From JBOGFI01 sp050743365 (GTDB lineage Bacteria > Actinomycetota > Acidimicrobiia > IMCC26256 > JACDBD01): a stretch of DNA of 64,000 nt. The position numbers and the translations under genes were made by a program. The notes beneath the pieces are model-generated. The model searched no databases and had not been told where the DNA came from. It saw only the letters and a list, made by a program, of their open reading frames with translations. The DNA lies in contig JBOGFI010000050.1 of assembly GCA_050743365.1 (NCBI GenBank), positions 23,501 through 87,500 of the forward strand. The letters run 5' to 3'. Position 1 is the first letter of the stretch. Every line of letters starts with the position of its first letter. Below, piece by piece: positions 46,221-55,122 of this stretch.

Positions 46221-47512
46221 TGCCGGGCCCGGGAACGGGCACGGCGAACCGGCCGCCGCCCGTCCGCATCGACGACCTCGCCGATCCGCGCTTCCCCCCC
46301 GAGGTCGAGGAGATGCGGGCGGGGATGGCGGCGATGGCGTCGGACGTCACGCTCGCGCCCGAGCCGCTCCTGGAGGCGGCGGCCGGCCAGACCGGGCTCG
46401 ACGACTTCGGCGACGACGGCTTCCGCGAGCGCCTGGACGTCCTCTGCACGGCGATGCGCACGGAGGCGGGCCTGGGCCCGTCCGGGATCGTGAGCGCGTA
46501 CGCGCAGCTGCTCCAGCTGCTGAAGAACCGGCTCCTCGTCGAGGACCTGCTGCGCCGGCATCCCGAGATCCGCGCCGTGCGCATCGAGGCGCCCATCATC
46601 ATCTGCGGGCTCCCGCGCACGGGCACGACTCACCTGCACAACCTCATCGCCGCCGATCCCGCGCTGCGGTCGTTGCCGTACTGGGAGAGCCTCGAGCCGG
46701 TGTTGCCCGAGCGCGAGGCGCCGGCAGCGGGCGCGCCCGACCCCCGCCGCGGCCGCACCGCGGTGGCGCTGGAGTTCGTCAACACGGCGATGCCGTACTT
46801 CAAGCGCATGCACGAGATGACCGTCGACCACGTGCACGAGGAGATCCAGCTGCTCGGCATCGACTTCTCGACGATGCTGTTCGAGACGATGGCGCCCATG
46901 CCCGGCTGGCGCGACTACTACCTGACGCACGATCAGACGCCGCACTACGAGTACCTGCGGACAGTGCTCAAGGCCCTCCAGTGGCTCCGGGGCGGCAGCC
47001 GCTGGGTGCTGAAGTCACCGCAGCACATCGAGCAGTTCGGCCCGCTCGCGGCGACGTTCCCCGACGCGACCTTCGTGGTCACCCACCGCGACCCGGTGTC
47101 GGTCACGACGTCGGTGGCGACGATGCTCACCTACACCGCCCGCCTCAGCCAGGAGCGCGTCGACCCCCGGCGGCTCGGCGGCTACTGGGCCGACCGAACC
47201 GAGCGCATGCTGCGGGCGTGCGTCGACGACCGCGACGGGCTGCCGGCCGACCAGTCGATCGACGTACGCTTCGACGAGTTCATGGCCGACGACGTCGCCA
47301 TGGTCGAACGCATCTACGACCTCGCCGGCCAGCCGGTGACCGACGACGCGCGTGCTGCCATGCAGGCATTCATGGTCGACCACCCGCGCGGCAAGTACGG
47401 CGGCGTGCTCTACGCGCTCTCCGACTTCGGCCTCGACCGGGCCGAGCGCCGTGCCGCGCTGCGCTTCTATGTCGAGCGCTTCGGGGTGGCCGAGGAGAGC
47501 GGCGGCGGCTGA
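46220..47512 (+). CDS. Sulfotransferase family protein
   Basis: A 430-residue protein with the PAPS-binding loop IIICGLPRTGTTHLHNLIA near residue 132 and the 3'-phosphate site FVVTHRDPVSVTTSVATML near 285. The N-terminal ~120 residues are the helical cap seen in long actinobacterial members. ATG 46220 overlaps the preceding stop by one base; the longer frame is shadow. It should transfer a sulfonate group from PAPS to a hydroxyl. A sulfatase lies 2.6 kb away. Confidence 0.85.
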   Translation: MPGPGTGTANRPPPVRIDDLADPRFPPEVEEMRAGMAAMASDVTLAPEPLLEAAAGQTGLDDFGDDGFRERLDVLCTAMRTEAGLGPSGIVSAYAQLLQLLKNRLLVEDLLRRHPEIRAVRIEAPIIICGLPRTGTTHLHNLIAADPALRSLPYWESLEPVLPEREAPAAGAPDPRRGRTAVALEFVNTAMPYFKRMHEMTVDHVHEEIQLLGIDFSTMLFETMAPMPGWRDYYLTHDQTPHYEYLRTVLKALQWLRGGSRWVLKSPQHIEQFGPLAATFPDATFVVTHRDPVSVTTSVATMLTYTARLSQERVDPRRLGGYWADRTERMLRACVDDRDGLPADQSIDVRFDEFMADDVAMVERIYDLAGQPVTDDARAAMQAFMVDHPRGKYGGVLYALSDFGLDRAERRAALRFYVERFGVAEESGGG

Positions 47513-47561
47513 GCCGTCGCTAGTATCCGGCCCCCGAGTCCCTGACCCCCGAGAGGATGGC

Positions 47562-48953
47562 ATGACTGACACGCGTACGACGACGTTCGACCTGCCCGGC
47601 TTCGGCGGCCGGCTCCTCCACCCCGGCGACGCCGACTACGACGAGGCCCGCAAGGTCTTCAACGGCATGATCGACCGCTCGCCCGCACTCATCGCCCGCT
47701 GCGCGTCGGCCGGCGACGTCGCCACGGTCGTGAACCTCGCCCGCGAGCAGGATCTCCCCCTCTCGGTGTACGGCGGCGGTCACGGCGTCACCGGCTCCGC
47801 GGTCGTCGACGCCGGCATCTGCATCGACCTGCGGGGCATGAAGGGCATCGACGTCGACCCCAAGGCGCGCACGGTCCGGGCCGAGGGTGGGCTCATGTGG
47901 GGCGAGCTCGACGCCGCCACCCAGGAGCACGGACTCGCCGTCACCGGCGGCCGGGCGTCCGACACCGGAGTCGGCGGCCTCGCACTCGGGAGTGGCAGCG
48001 GCTGGCTCGAGCGCAAGCTCGGCTACACCTGCGACAACCTCGTCAAGGCCGAGGTCGTCACCGCCGACGGGCGTCAGGTCGTCGCCTCCGACGACGAGAA
48101 CGCCGACCTGTTCTGGGGTCTCCGGGGCGGCGGCGGCAACTTCGGGGTCGTCACCGCGTTCCATCTCCGGCTGCACCCGATCGGGCCGATCGTGCTCGGC
48201 GGCATGCTCATGTACCCGGCGGCGATGGCCGCCGAGCTCACGAAGTTCTGGCGCGACTTCATGCTCTCCGCCCCCGATGAGGTGGGCAGCGGCATGGCCT
48301 TCATCACCGCGCCCCCGGAGGAATTCGTGCCCGAACCGGTGCGGGGCCACCCGGTCGTCGGCGTGATCCTCTGCTACGCCGGCGACCCCGACGAGGGCGA
48401 GGAGGTGCTGCGGCCGCTGCGCGAGTTCGGTCCTCCCCCGATGGACATGGTCGACCGCATGCCGTACACCGCGGTGCAGCAGCTGATCGACGCGGGGAAC
48501 CCGAAGGGCCTCCAGAACTACTGGTCGGCCGACTTCTTCGAGGAGCTTCCCGACAAGGCGGTCGACACGTTCGTGGAACACGCCACCAAGCCGGTCTCGC
48601 CCATGAGCCAGATGCTGATCCTCGCCAGCGGGGCTGCGATCTCGCGTATCGACGACGATGCCACCGCGTTCGGGCAGCGCAACGCGCCGTTCAACCTGCA
48701 CTACCTGTCGCTGTGGTCCGATCCCGCCGACACCGAACGCAACATTGCGTACACCCGGGAGATCGCGACCGCGATGAAGCCGTGGGCCACCGGGCGGGCC
48801 TACCTCAACTTCCTCGGCGACGAGGGCGCCGGCCGGGTCGAGGCGGCATTCGGCCCCGAGAAGTTCGCCAAGCTCCAGGCCCTCAAGACGAAGTGGGACC
48901 CGACGAACCTGTTCCGGCATAACCAGAACATCCCGCCGAAGCCGCAGGCTTAG
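47562..48953 (+). CDS. FAD-linked oxidase, BBE/6-hydroxynicotine-oxidase type
   Basis: A 463-residue PCMH-type flavoprotein. SVYGGGHGVTGSAVVDAGIC has the His expected to hold FAD covalently, and VGGLALGSGSGWLERKLGYT and LFWGLRGGGGNFGVVTAFHL follow. The C-terminal BBE motif DPTNLFRHNQNIPP ends the protein. The expected second (Cys) attachment is seen as LGYTCDN. ATG 47562 has a GAGAGG site. It oxidises an alcohol or amine using O2; substrate unknown. Confidence 0.87.
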   Translation: MTDTRTTTFDLPGFGGRLLHPGDADYDEARKVFNGMIDRSPALIARCASAGDVATVVNLAREQDLPLSVYGGGHGVTGSAVVDAGICIDLRGMKGIDVDPKARTVRAEGGLMWGELDAATQEHGLAVTGGRASDTGVGGLALGSGSGWLERKLGYTCDNLVKAEVVTADGRQVVASDDENADLFWGLRGGGGNFGVVTAFHLRLHPIGPIVLGGMLMYPAAMAAELTKFWRDFMLSAPDEVGSGMAFITAPPEEFVPEPVRGHPVVGVILCYAGDPDEGEEVLRPLREFGPPPMDMVDRMPYTAVQQLIDAGNPKGLQNYWSADFFEELPDKAVDTFVEHATKPVSPMSQMLILASGAAISRIDDDATAFGQRNAPFNLHYLSLWSDPADTERNIAYTREIATAMKPWATGRAYLNFLGDEGAGRVEAAFGPEKFAKLQALKTKWDPTNLFRHNQNIPPKPQA

Positions 48954-49135
48954 GGAGTTACCTCGGCCAGCGGCCGTCCCGCCAGCCGCTGGCGCACGAC
49001 CTCCTGGAACTTGGGGCAGGTCACGATGTCCTCGCGGGGGCAGTTGATCGCGTGCTCGAACGTCGGAGAATCCGGCCGCGGCCAGTTGCTCCGAGATGTC
49101 GCGGCCGTAGGCGTCCTCGGCGTGAACCCGTCCAC
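48950..49135 (-). pseudogene. Short decayed ORF
   Basis: The reverse strand ends with INCPREDIVTCPKFQEVVRQRL, and in another frame just upstream reads VHAEDAYGRDISEQLAAAGF. Both look like real protein, separated by a frameshift near 49060. No family is recognised. It is probably a fragment of a lost gene. Its stop overlaps the end of the oxidase gene by four bases. Confidence 0.35.
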
Positions 49136-49143
49136 CTGAGATC

Positions 49144-49186
49144 GATGCGTCCCTCAGGTACCACCCTAGTACCCAGGGGACGCATC
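49144..49186. terminator. Strong inverted repeat after the DUF1214 gene
   Basis: GATGCGTCCC (49144-49153) pairs perfectly with GGGACGCATC (49177-49186) around a 23-base loop that itself has a GGTAC/GTACC pairing. It lies five bases after the stop of the DUF1214 gene and is a likely terminator. Confidence 0.65.
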
Positions 49187-49190
49187 AAGG

Positions 49191-50279
49191 TCAGGGGCGC
49201 ATCGTCGGGGCCTCGGCCAGCGGGACGACCTTCGTGGTCGGTCGGGTCGGTGTCTCGGACGGGTAGAACCAGCGGAACCAGATCCGGCCCCGCGGGTGTC
49301 CGGAGGTCGAGACCCAGTTGGGGTGGCCGGGGTCGTGGTGCGCCACGACGATCGTCCACGAGCCGTCGGGCTCGTAGCGCACCTGGCCACCGTTGATCGT
49401 CACCCGCTCGTACTCGTAGTTGTACGTGTGCAGGAACTGGTTCCACAGGCACATGTTCCAGAACGCGCACTCGGGCGAGCGGCCCTCGATGACCAACGCC
49501 TCGTCGTCGGCCAGGGCGAAGCTGCCCATCGCGTAGGCGGCGTCGCCCGCGGCCCATCCGTAGGTCACCTCGGGCACGGGGTAGGGCTCGTCGACCGAGT
49601 TGGGCTCGCCCAGGGCGAGCGGGACGATCTGGGCCTGCTCCCGCAGCCAGGTGAGCGCGGCGCGGAGCCGGCGGGCGAGGTCGGCGTCGTCCTCGCGGTA
49701 CGTGGGCGGCGGGTCGACGGCCTCGATGTGCCACTCGACACGACGCCCGTCGACCGGGTCGATCAGGTAGTCGCGGGTGATGGCGCAGACCGAGTCGGGC
49801 TCCAGCTTCAGCCACGCGCCCTCGTGCGGGTCGGGGCTCAGGGTGATCTCGAACGTGCCGTCGTCGTCGACCTCGAGCATGCGGTCGTTCACGGTGCCGA
49901 CGATCCGCTCCGAGTAGCGCCCGTCGTCGGGGCCGCCGTAGACGGTCAGCGACAGGTACACCGCGTCGCCCCTTCTCCCCCGCACCCGGTACGTGCGGCT
50001 CGGGTCGATGGGCGCGAACTGGTAGTACGCGTCGGCGTTGTCACCGCCCCACTTCTTGTAGGGGCCGACGATGTCGACGAAGCGGGGGCGGGCCTTGTCG
50101 GCCCAGACGTACACGTCGAACGCGACCTGGAGGATCGAGAAGATCCACTTGTAGCCCTCGAGCACCGACTGGTCGTCGGTGGGCGCGTTCGGGCCCTCGA
50201 AGAGCTTCGCCTCCAGCCCGCCCACCTCGTCGAGCAGCTCGCGGAAGACGCTGCTGGTCTCGAAGCTCCGGTCGGTCAT
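49191..50279 (-). CDS. DUF1214 domain protein
   Basis: A 362-residue protein. DAYYQFAPIDPSRTYRVRGR and VYLSLTVYGG in the middle, and WNMCLWNQFLHTYNYE with ALVIEGRSPECAF near the end, are typical of DUF1214 proteins. No catalytic residues are established for the family. ATG 50279 overlaps the upstream sulfite-oxidase-like gene by four bases, so the two are coupled. The biochemical role is unknown. Confidence 0.8.
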   Translation of the reverse strand: MTDRSFETSSVFRELLDEVGGLEAKLFEGPNAPTDDQSVLEGYKWIFSILQVAFDVYVWADKARPRFVDIVGPYKKWGGDNADAYYQFAPIDPSRTYRVRGRRGDAVYLSLTVYGGPDDGRYSERIVGTVNDRMLEVDDDGTFEITLSPDPHEGAWLKLEPDSVCAITRDYLIDPVDGRRVEWHIEAVDPPPTYREDDADLARRLRAALTWLREQAQIVPLALGEPNSVDEPYPVPEVTYGWAAGDAAYAMGSFALADDEALVIEGRSPECAFWNMCLWNQFLHTYNYEYERVTINGGQVRYEPDGSWTIVVAHHDPGHPNWVSTSGHPRGRIWFRWFYPSETPTRPTTKVVPLAEAPTMRP

Positions 50280-51373
50280 GGCGCGACCGTCACGGGCACG
50301 CGTTGCACGGCGTTGTTCACGTACCCGTGCAGGTTCCACGGCGGTTGGAGCGGCTGCTCGTTGCCGGCCCCGTCGCTCGCGCGGCAGCACAGCTCGTAGT
50401 CGCCGGGCCCGTCCGGCTCCCACGTCCACGACCAGGAGCGCCAGGCGTACGGCCCCGGCTGGTCGTCGTCGATCGACGCGTCACTCCACCTGCTCCCGCC
50501 GTCGGCGCTCACCTCGACGTGCTCGACCGGCGCCCACCCCGACCACGCCCGGCCCCGGATCGTGCACGACCCCGGCGCGACGAAGCGGCGCCGGGTCATG
50601 AAGTCGGGCACGCCCGGTGGGATCATCAGCGCCCGCGGCATCATGCGCGTCACCAGCGTGCCGGTCTCGTCGGTGTCCTGACGCAGCCGGTACGCACGGG
50701 CCTGCTGGTAGCCCTCGAACGGCTCCGCGACGGCGGTGACGCGCGCCAGCCACTTCACGTTGGTCATCCCATACCACCCGGGCACGACGAGCCGTACGGG
50801 GAACCCGTGCTGGGGCGGTAGGGGCCGGCCGTTGACCTCGTAGGCGAGCAGCACGTCGTCACGGCGCGCCTCGTCGACGGGCAGGCTGCGCTCGTAGTCC
50901 TGCTCGGCGCCACCCTCCACGCCGCGATCCAGCCCGGTGAACAGGAGCTCGACGACGTCGTCGAGGAGCCCGGCCTCGTCGAGCAGTGGCCGGAGCGGGG
51001 TGCCCCGCCATTCTGCGGTTCCGACCGCCTCCACGAGCCAGGGCTGGCTGAGGGGTCGGGGCGCCAGCCGCGCCCGACCGTTGCCGGCGCACTCCATCGT
51101 CACCGGCACCGTCATGACCGGCCGGGCTCGCAGGTCATCGAGCGACAGGGTGAGCGGGCGCCGAACTCGCCCGCCGACGGTCAGCGACCATTCCGACGAG
51201 TCGACGTCGGGGATGTCGTAGTGGACCAGGAGGTAGTGCAGCCCGACCGGGGTCAGCGTCCAGCGCAGCGCCTCCAGCGGCATGCCGTGGTTGCGGGCCG
51301 CGAGCTGGAGCTCGTCGAGCGTGATGTCCTCGGTCGGGGCCAGGCCCGGGACGGGCGCAGCATCGTCGTCCAT
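50276..51373 (-). CDS. Sulfite-oxidase-like molybdopterin enzyme
   Basis: A 365-residue protein. The molybdenum-ligand Cys is in VPVTMECAGNGRARL; YEVNGRPLPPQHGFPVRLVV and WYGMTNVKWLARV are the cofactor-binding parts, and the C-terminal dimerisation (Mo-co_dimer) domain runs from RAWSGWAPVEHVEVSADGG. No Tat signal is seen on the chosen start (ATG 51373), so it would be cytoplasmic. It lacks a haem domain and needs another electron acceptor. The substrate need not be sulfite. Confidence 0.85.
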   Translation of the reverse strand: MDDDAAPVPGLAPTEDITLDELQLAARNHGMPLEALRWTLTPVGLHYLLVHYDIPDVDSSEWSLTVGGRVRRPLTLSLDDLRARPVMTVPVTMECAGNGRARLAPRPLSQPWLVEAVGTAEWRGTPLRPLLDEAGLLDDVVELLFTGLDRGVEGGAEQDYERSLPVDEARRDDVLLAYEVNGRPLPPQHGFPVRLVVPGWYGMTNVKWLARVTAVAEPFEGYQQARAYRLRQDTDETGTLVTRMMPRALMIPPGVPDFMTRRRFVAPGSCTIRGRAWSGWAPVEHVEVSADGGSRWSDASIDDDQPGPYAWRSWSWTWEPDGPGDYELCCRASDGAGNEQPLQPPWNLHGYVNNAVQRVPVTVAP

Positions 51374-51469
51374 GGTGGGAAACGGTAGGCCCGATGGCGA
51401 GACGGAACACCCGGCGGGCCGGGCCGGTTGTTCGCGGGAGAACCCACCGAGGAGCCCGAGGAGCACGGC

Positions 51470-52225
51470 ATGGCCGAGACGACGCGAGGACGGGTGCGGG
51501 TCGAGCAGGGCGCCAAGCGGGTCCGCACCTATCTGGGCGGCGAGCTGATCGCCGACACCACCCGACCGAGGCTGGTGTGGGAGGTGCCCTACTACCCCGC
51601 CTACTACCTCCCCCGCGACGACATCCGCATGGAGCTGCTCACGCCCACCGAGCGGACCGAGCGGTCCCCGAGCCGGGGCGAGGCGCGCTTCTTCACGGTG
51701 AAGGGTGGCGACAAGCAGGTAGAGGACGCGGCGTGGCACTACCGCGACTCGCCGCTCGAGGAACTGCGCGACCTGGTCCGCTTCGAGTGGGACGCGATGG
51801 ACGCCTGGTTCGAGGAGGACGAGGAGGTCTATATCCATCCGCGCAGCCCCTACACGCGCGTCGACATCCTGCCCAGCTCGCGCCACGTCGAGGTCGCGGT
51901 CAACGGCGTGAAGATCGCCGACACGCACCGCCCGACGCTGCTGTTCGAGACCGGCCTGCCCACCCGCTACTACGTGCCGAAGGTCGACGTGCGCATGGAC
52001 CTCCTAACGCCCACCGACAACCGGACGGGCTGCCCGTACAAAGGCTTCGCGGGTTACTGGTCGGTCGAGGCGGGCGGCGAGCGCTTCGACGACCTCGCCT
52101 GGTCGTACCCCACCGCGCTGCCCGAGAGCCAGCGCATCGCCGGTCTCGTCGCCTTCTACAACGAGAAGGTGGACCTGTACGTCGACGGCGAGGCGCACGA
52201 GCGGCCGAAGACCAAGTTCTCGTAG
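51470..52225 (+). CDS. Tandem DUF427 protein
   Basis: A 251-residue protein made of two DUF427 halves. First: VRVEQGAKRVRTYLGGELIADT with VWEVPYYPAYYLPRDDIRME. Second: VEVAVNGVKIADTHRPTLLFE with TRYYVPKVDVRMDLL and CPYKGFAGYWSV. ATG 51470 has a GAGGAG site; the frame extends 14 residues upstream without support. DUF427 proteins have no agreed function. It diverges from the molybdoenzyme gene. Confidence 0.82.
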   Translation: MAETTRGRVRVEQGAKRVRTYLGGELIADTTRPRLVWEVPYYPAYYLPRDDIRMELLTPTERTERSPSRGEARFFTVKGGDKQVEDAAWHYRDSPLEELRDLVRFEWDAMDAWFEEDEEVYIHPRSPYTRVDILPSSRHVEVAVNGVKIADTHRPTLLFETGLPTRYYVPKVDVRMDLLTPTDNRTGCPYKGFAGYWSVEAGGERFDDLAWSYPTALPESQRIAGLVAFYNEKVDLYVDGEAHERPKTKFS

Positions 52226-52239
52226 CGAGTGCTGACGGG

Positions 52240-53070
52240 TTACCGGAGCTTCCAGTCGATGCGCTCGCCCGACTCGAACAGCTTCTGGCCCTCGGCGATC
52301 GAGTCCTGGTCGGTGCCGAGCCCCACGTACATGTAGCCCAGGCGCACCGCCTGGCGCGGGCCGAACTCGCGTGCCCCCCAGATGGCGCGAACGGTCCCCT
52401 GGATCGCGAGCTGCGGCTGCGACGCGATCGCTCCCGCCGCCCTCCCCGCGACGTCCGGCAGCTCGTCCTTCGGCACGACCTCGGAGACGAGCCCGATCTC
52501 GTGCGCGCGCCGCGCCGAGAGTCGCTCGTAGCTCCCGAGCAGCGAGAGCCGCATGATCTCGCCGAACGGCATGATCCCCGACATGTGGATGGGCTCGAAC
52601 GCGGCGGTCATCCCGTAGGTGACGTGGGGGTCGAAGAAGGTGGCGTGCTCGGCCGCGATGATGAACTCGACCTCACCGAGCATGTAGAAGGCGCCGCCGC
52701 AGGCCATCCCGTTCACGGCGGCGATCACCGGCTTCCAGAGGTCGCAGCTCTTGGGCCCGATGTTGTCGCCCACGTCGTTGAACATGAACGGGGTGCCGCT
52801 CCCGGCTCCGACCACGTCGGTGTCCGTGGTGTCGTCGACGTCGCCGCCCATCTGCTCCATCCGGTCGATGCCCGTGCAGAAGGCCTTTTCCCCCGCACCG
52901 GTGAGGACGATGCACCGCACGTCGTCGTGCCGGCGCAGGCCCCGCCACAGGTCGCGCAGCTCGCGCTGCATGAGCGAGTTGAAGGCGTTGAGCCGGTCGG
53001 GCCGGTTGAGCGTCACCCAGGCGACGCCGTCCCGCTCCTCGTAGAGCAGCGTCTCGAAATCGGTCTTCAC
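52240..53070 (-). CDS. Enoyl-CoA hydratase/isomerase family protein
   Basis: A 276-residue crotonase-fold protein: AWVTLNRPDRLNAFNSLMQR, LTGAGEKAFCTGIDRMEQ (oxyanion loop) and AAVNGMACGGAFYMLGEVEF. The positions of the catalytic acids read EHATFFDPH, so at least one Glu is absent, which suggests a non-hydratase activity. It is close to the DUF427 gene (convergent, 14 bases). Confidence 0.85.
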   Translation of the reverse strand: MKTDFETLLYEERDGVAWVTLNRPDRLNAFNSLMQRELRDLWRGLRRHDDVRCIVLTGAGEKAFCTGIDRMEQMGGDVDDTTDTDVVGAGSGTPFMFNDVGDNIGPKSCDLWKPVIAAVNGMACGGAFYMLGEVEFIIAAEHATFFDPHVTYGMTAAFEPIHMSGIMPFGEIMRLSLLGSYERLSARRAHEIGLVSEVVPKDELPDVAGRAAGAIASQPQLAIQGTVRAIWGAREFGPRQAVRLGYMYVGLGTDQDSIAEGQKLFESGERIDWKLR

Positions 53071-53166
53071 GGTGGCGCACGGTACCGCGCTCGTGCTTCC
53101 TGCGGAAACGCGCGACCACTCCCGTACGCCGGTTCCGGCAAACTTCGCTGCGATCCCCCGGCGAAG

Positions 53167-54510
53167 TCAGCGCGACCAGAGCCGAAACGTCGCGTAGGCG
53201 CGCCAGGGCCGCCAGGCCTCGGCGCGTTCGGTGGTCTCGGTCAGCGAGGCGCCGCCGAGCGCCTTGATCACTCCGAGGTCTGAAGCCGGGAACGCATCCG
53301 CGTAGCCGAGCCTGAGCGCGAGGTACTGGGCCGTCCAGGGGCCCACGCCGGGGAGCGTGCAGACCTGCTCCGCGAAGCGGTCGAGCGGAATCGACGCGTC
53401 GAGGGGGAGACGGCGCTCCGCCACCGCCTCGGCGAAAGCGCGCACGGCAGTCGCTCGCCGACGAGGGATCGGAAGGTCGGCATCCACGAGCGCGGCGGGT
53501 TGGGGGAATCGGAATCCGAGTCCGAGCTCGTCGAGGCCCGAGGCCGCGACGCCGTGGGCTGCCACGATCTTGCCCATCGTCGTGGCGGCGCCGGCGACGC
53601 TCACCTGCTGTCCGACGATGGCGCGGACACCCGCTTCGAACGGATCCCAGCAACCCGGGACCCGAAGGCCGGCCGGCCACGGTGAGAGCGCAGCATCGTC
53701 ACGGAGCGCGGCCGACACGTCGTTCGGATCGTGGTCGAGATCGAACAGTCGTCGGACGCGAGCCACGTGATGGATGAGCCCTTCCCACCTCGGGAGATGG
53801 AATCGAGCCATTAGGTGATCGTGGTCGCGCCACACCTCGAGCGCGCCGGTCAGGCCGTCGACCTCGATCGTTCGCCGGTAGGTGCCGTTCGCCACCGACT
53901 CGACCCCCGGGATCGCTCTCGGAGCGAGGAACGCCAGGAGGGCACCCCAGGCCAGAGGGGGGCGGAACGTGAGCCGGGTGTCGAGCCCGCCGTCCGCGAC
54001 GAGCCGATCCGATTGGCGGCGCTTGGCTCGGAGCTCGGTTGCCGACGCTTGGAAAACGTCGTGCATCACACGCGCCATCTGACGGACCGAACCGAAGCCG
54101 GCCGCGAACACGATATCGCTGATGGGGAGGTCGCTGTCGTCCAGGAGACGGCGGGCGAAGTGCGCCCGACGTGAGCGGGCCACCTGGTCCGGCGTCGCGC
54201 CCACGTGCTCGAGGAACAAACGGCGGAGGTGGCGTGCGCTGACCCCCAGTCGCTTCGCGAGGTCGGCTTCGAGCTCGAAGTCGAGCGCGCCGTCGACGAT
54301 CAATCGGGTTGCTCGGCACACCAGCTCGGGGCCCTGGACCCAAGGGTCGGCGTGGTGGGTGCGGTACGGGCGGCAGCGAAGGCAGGCGCGGAAGCCGTCG
54401 GCCTCGGCGGCGGCCGCGCTCTCGTACGGAACCACGTTCGTCGGGTGCGTCGAGGCAGAGCAGCCGGGGTGGCAGTAGATGCCGGTGGTCGTGACCGCCG
54501 AAAGGGCCAT
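53167..54510 (-). CDS. alkA: Ada methyl-acceptor/AraC domain fused to AlkA DNA glycosylase
   Basis: A 447-residue DNA-repair fusion. Residues 1-60 are an Ada N-terminal zinc domain (TGIYCHPGCSAS to FRACLRCRP, four Cys, the first being the methyl acceptor). Residues about 75-170 are an AraC-type HTH (RLGVSARHLRRLFLEHVG). Residues about 195-447 are the AlkA glycosylase with the HhH loop LPGVGPWTAQYLALR and the catalytic Asp in AFPASDLGVIKAL. ATG 54510 is chosen; the upstream frame is shadow of ogt. It removes alkylated bases and probably regulates itself. It is divergent from ogt. Confidence 0.87.
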   Translation of the reverse strand: MALSAVTTTGIYCHPGCSASTHPTNVVPYESAAAAEADGFRACLRCRPYRTHHADPWVQGPELVCRATRLIVDGALDFELEADLAKRLGVSARHLRRLFLEHVGATPDQVARSRRAHFARRLLDDSDLPISDIVFAAGFGSVRQMARVMHDVFQASATELRAKRRQSDRLVADGGLDTRLTFRPPLAWGALLAFLAPRAIPGVESVANGTYRRTIEVDGLTGALEVWRDHDHLMARFHLPRWEGLIHHVARVRRLFDLDHDPNDVSAALRDDAALSPWPAGLRVPGCWDPFEAGVRAIVGQQVSVAGAATTMGKIVAAHGVAASGLDELGLGFRFPQPAALVDADLPIPRRRATAVRAFAEAVAERRLPLDASIPLDRFAEQVCTLPGVGPWTAQYLALRLGYADAFPASDLGVIKALGGASLTETTERAEAWRPWRAYATFRLWSR

Positions 54511-54621
54511 GGTGCCGGTTGTACCCCACCCCCGGCCGTCGTGCCGGACACATTCGGACAAGGGGAGGACCTGTCCGGATCCGGCCGTCATCGGCGTCGT
54601 GGGCGCGGTAGAACTGCATTC

Positions 54622-55122
54622 ATGTACTTCGCTGCCATCGAATCCCCCGCCGGCATGGTCGAGATCGGTGTCGACACCGACGCGCTCGTTTCCCTCCACT
54701 TCGTGGACGAGAGCGACGCGCCGGCCGCGGACCCGTCCGGGATCCTGGACGCCCTGCGGGGATACTTCGCCGGAGACCTCGGCGCGATCGACAAGGTGCC
54801 GGTCCGGTTCGACCGGGGGACCCGGTTCCAGCACGAGGTCTGGCACGCGCTGCGCACGATCCCCGTCGGCCAGACCATCAGCTACGCGGCGCTCGCTCGG
54901 CGGGTCGGCCGTCCCTCGGCGTTCCGCGCCGTGGGTGCGGCGAACGGGCAGAACCCGGTCGGAGTGGTGGTCCCGTGCCATCGCGTGATCGCGGCCGACG
55001 GGACGCTGGGCGGCTACGGCGGTGGGCTCGACCGCAAGCGCTGGTTGCTCGCCCACGAGGGCGCGATCCCGCCGGTCGACCGGCGGCTCTGGGACTTCTC
55101 GCAGCCCCGCTCAGCAGTCTGA
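54622..55122 (+). CDS. ogt: Methylated-DNA-[protein]-cysteine S-methyltransferase
   Basis: A 166-residue suicide methyltransferase that removes O6-alkyl groups from guanine. GQTISYAALARRVGRPSA and VVVPCHRVIAADGTLGGYGG carry the active-site P-C-H-R. ATG 54622 gives the usual N terminus. It shares an intergenic region of 111 bases with the Ada-AlkA gene, where GGACA and TGTCC form a spaced inverted repeat; a common alkylation response is likely. Confidence 0.92.
   Translation: MYFAAIESPAGMVEIGVDTDALVSLHFVDESDAPAADPSGILDALRGYFAGDLGAIDKVPVRFDRGTRFQHEVWHALRTIPVGQTISYAALARRVGRPSAFRAVGAANGQNPVGVVVPCHRVIAADGTLGGYGGGLDRKRWLLAHEGAIPPVDRRLWDFSQPRSAV

Noticed and set aside
47520..48920. 466-residue reverse-strand open frame
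   Set aside because: Antisense of the FAD oxidase gene.
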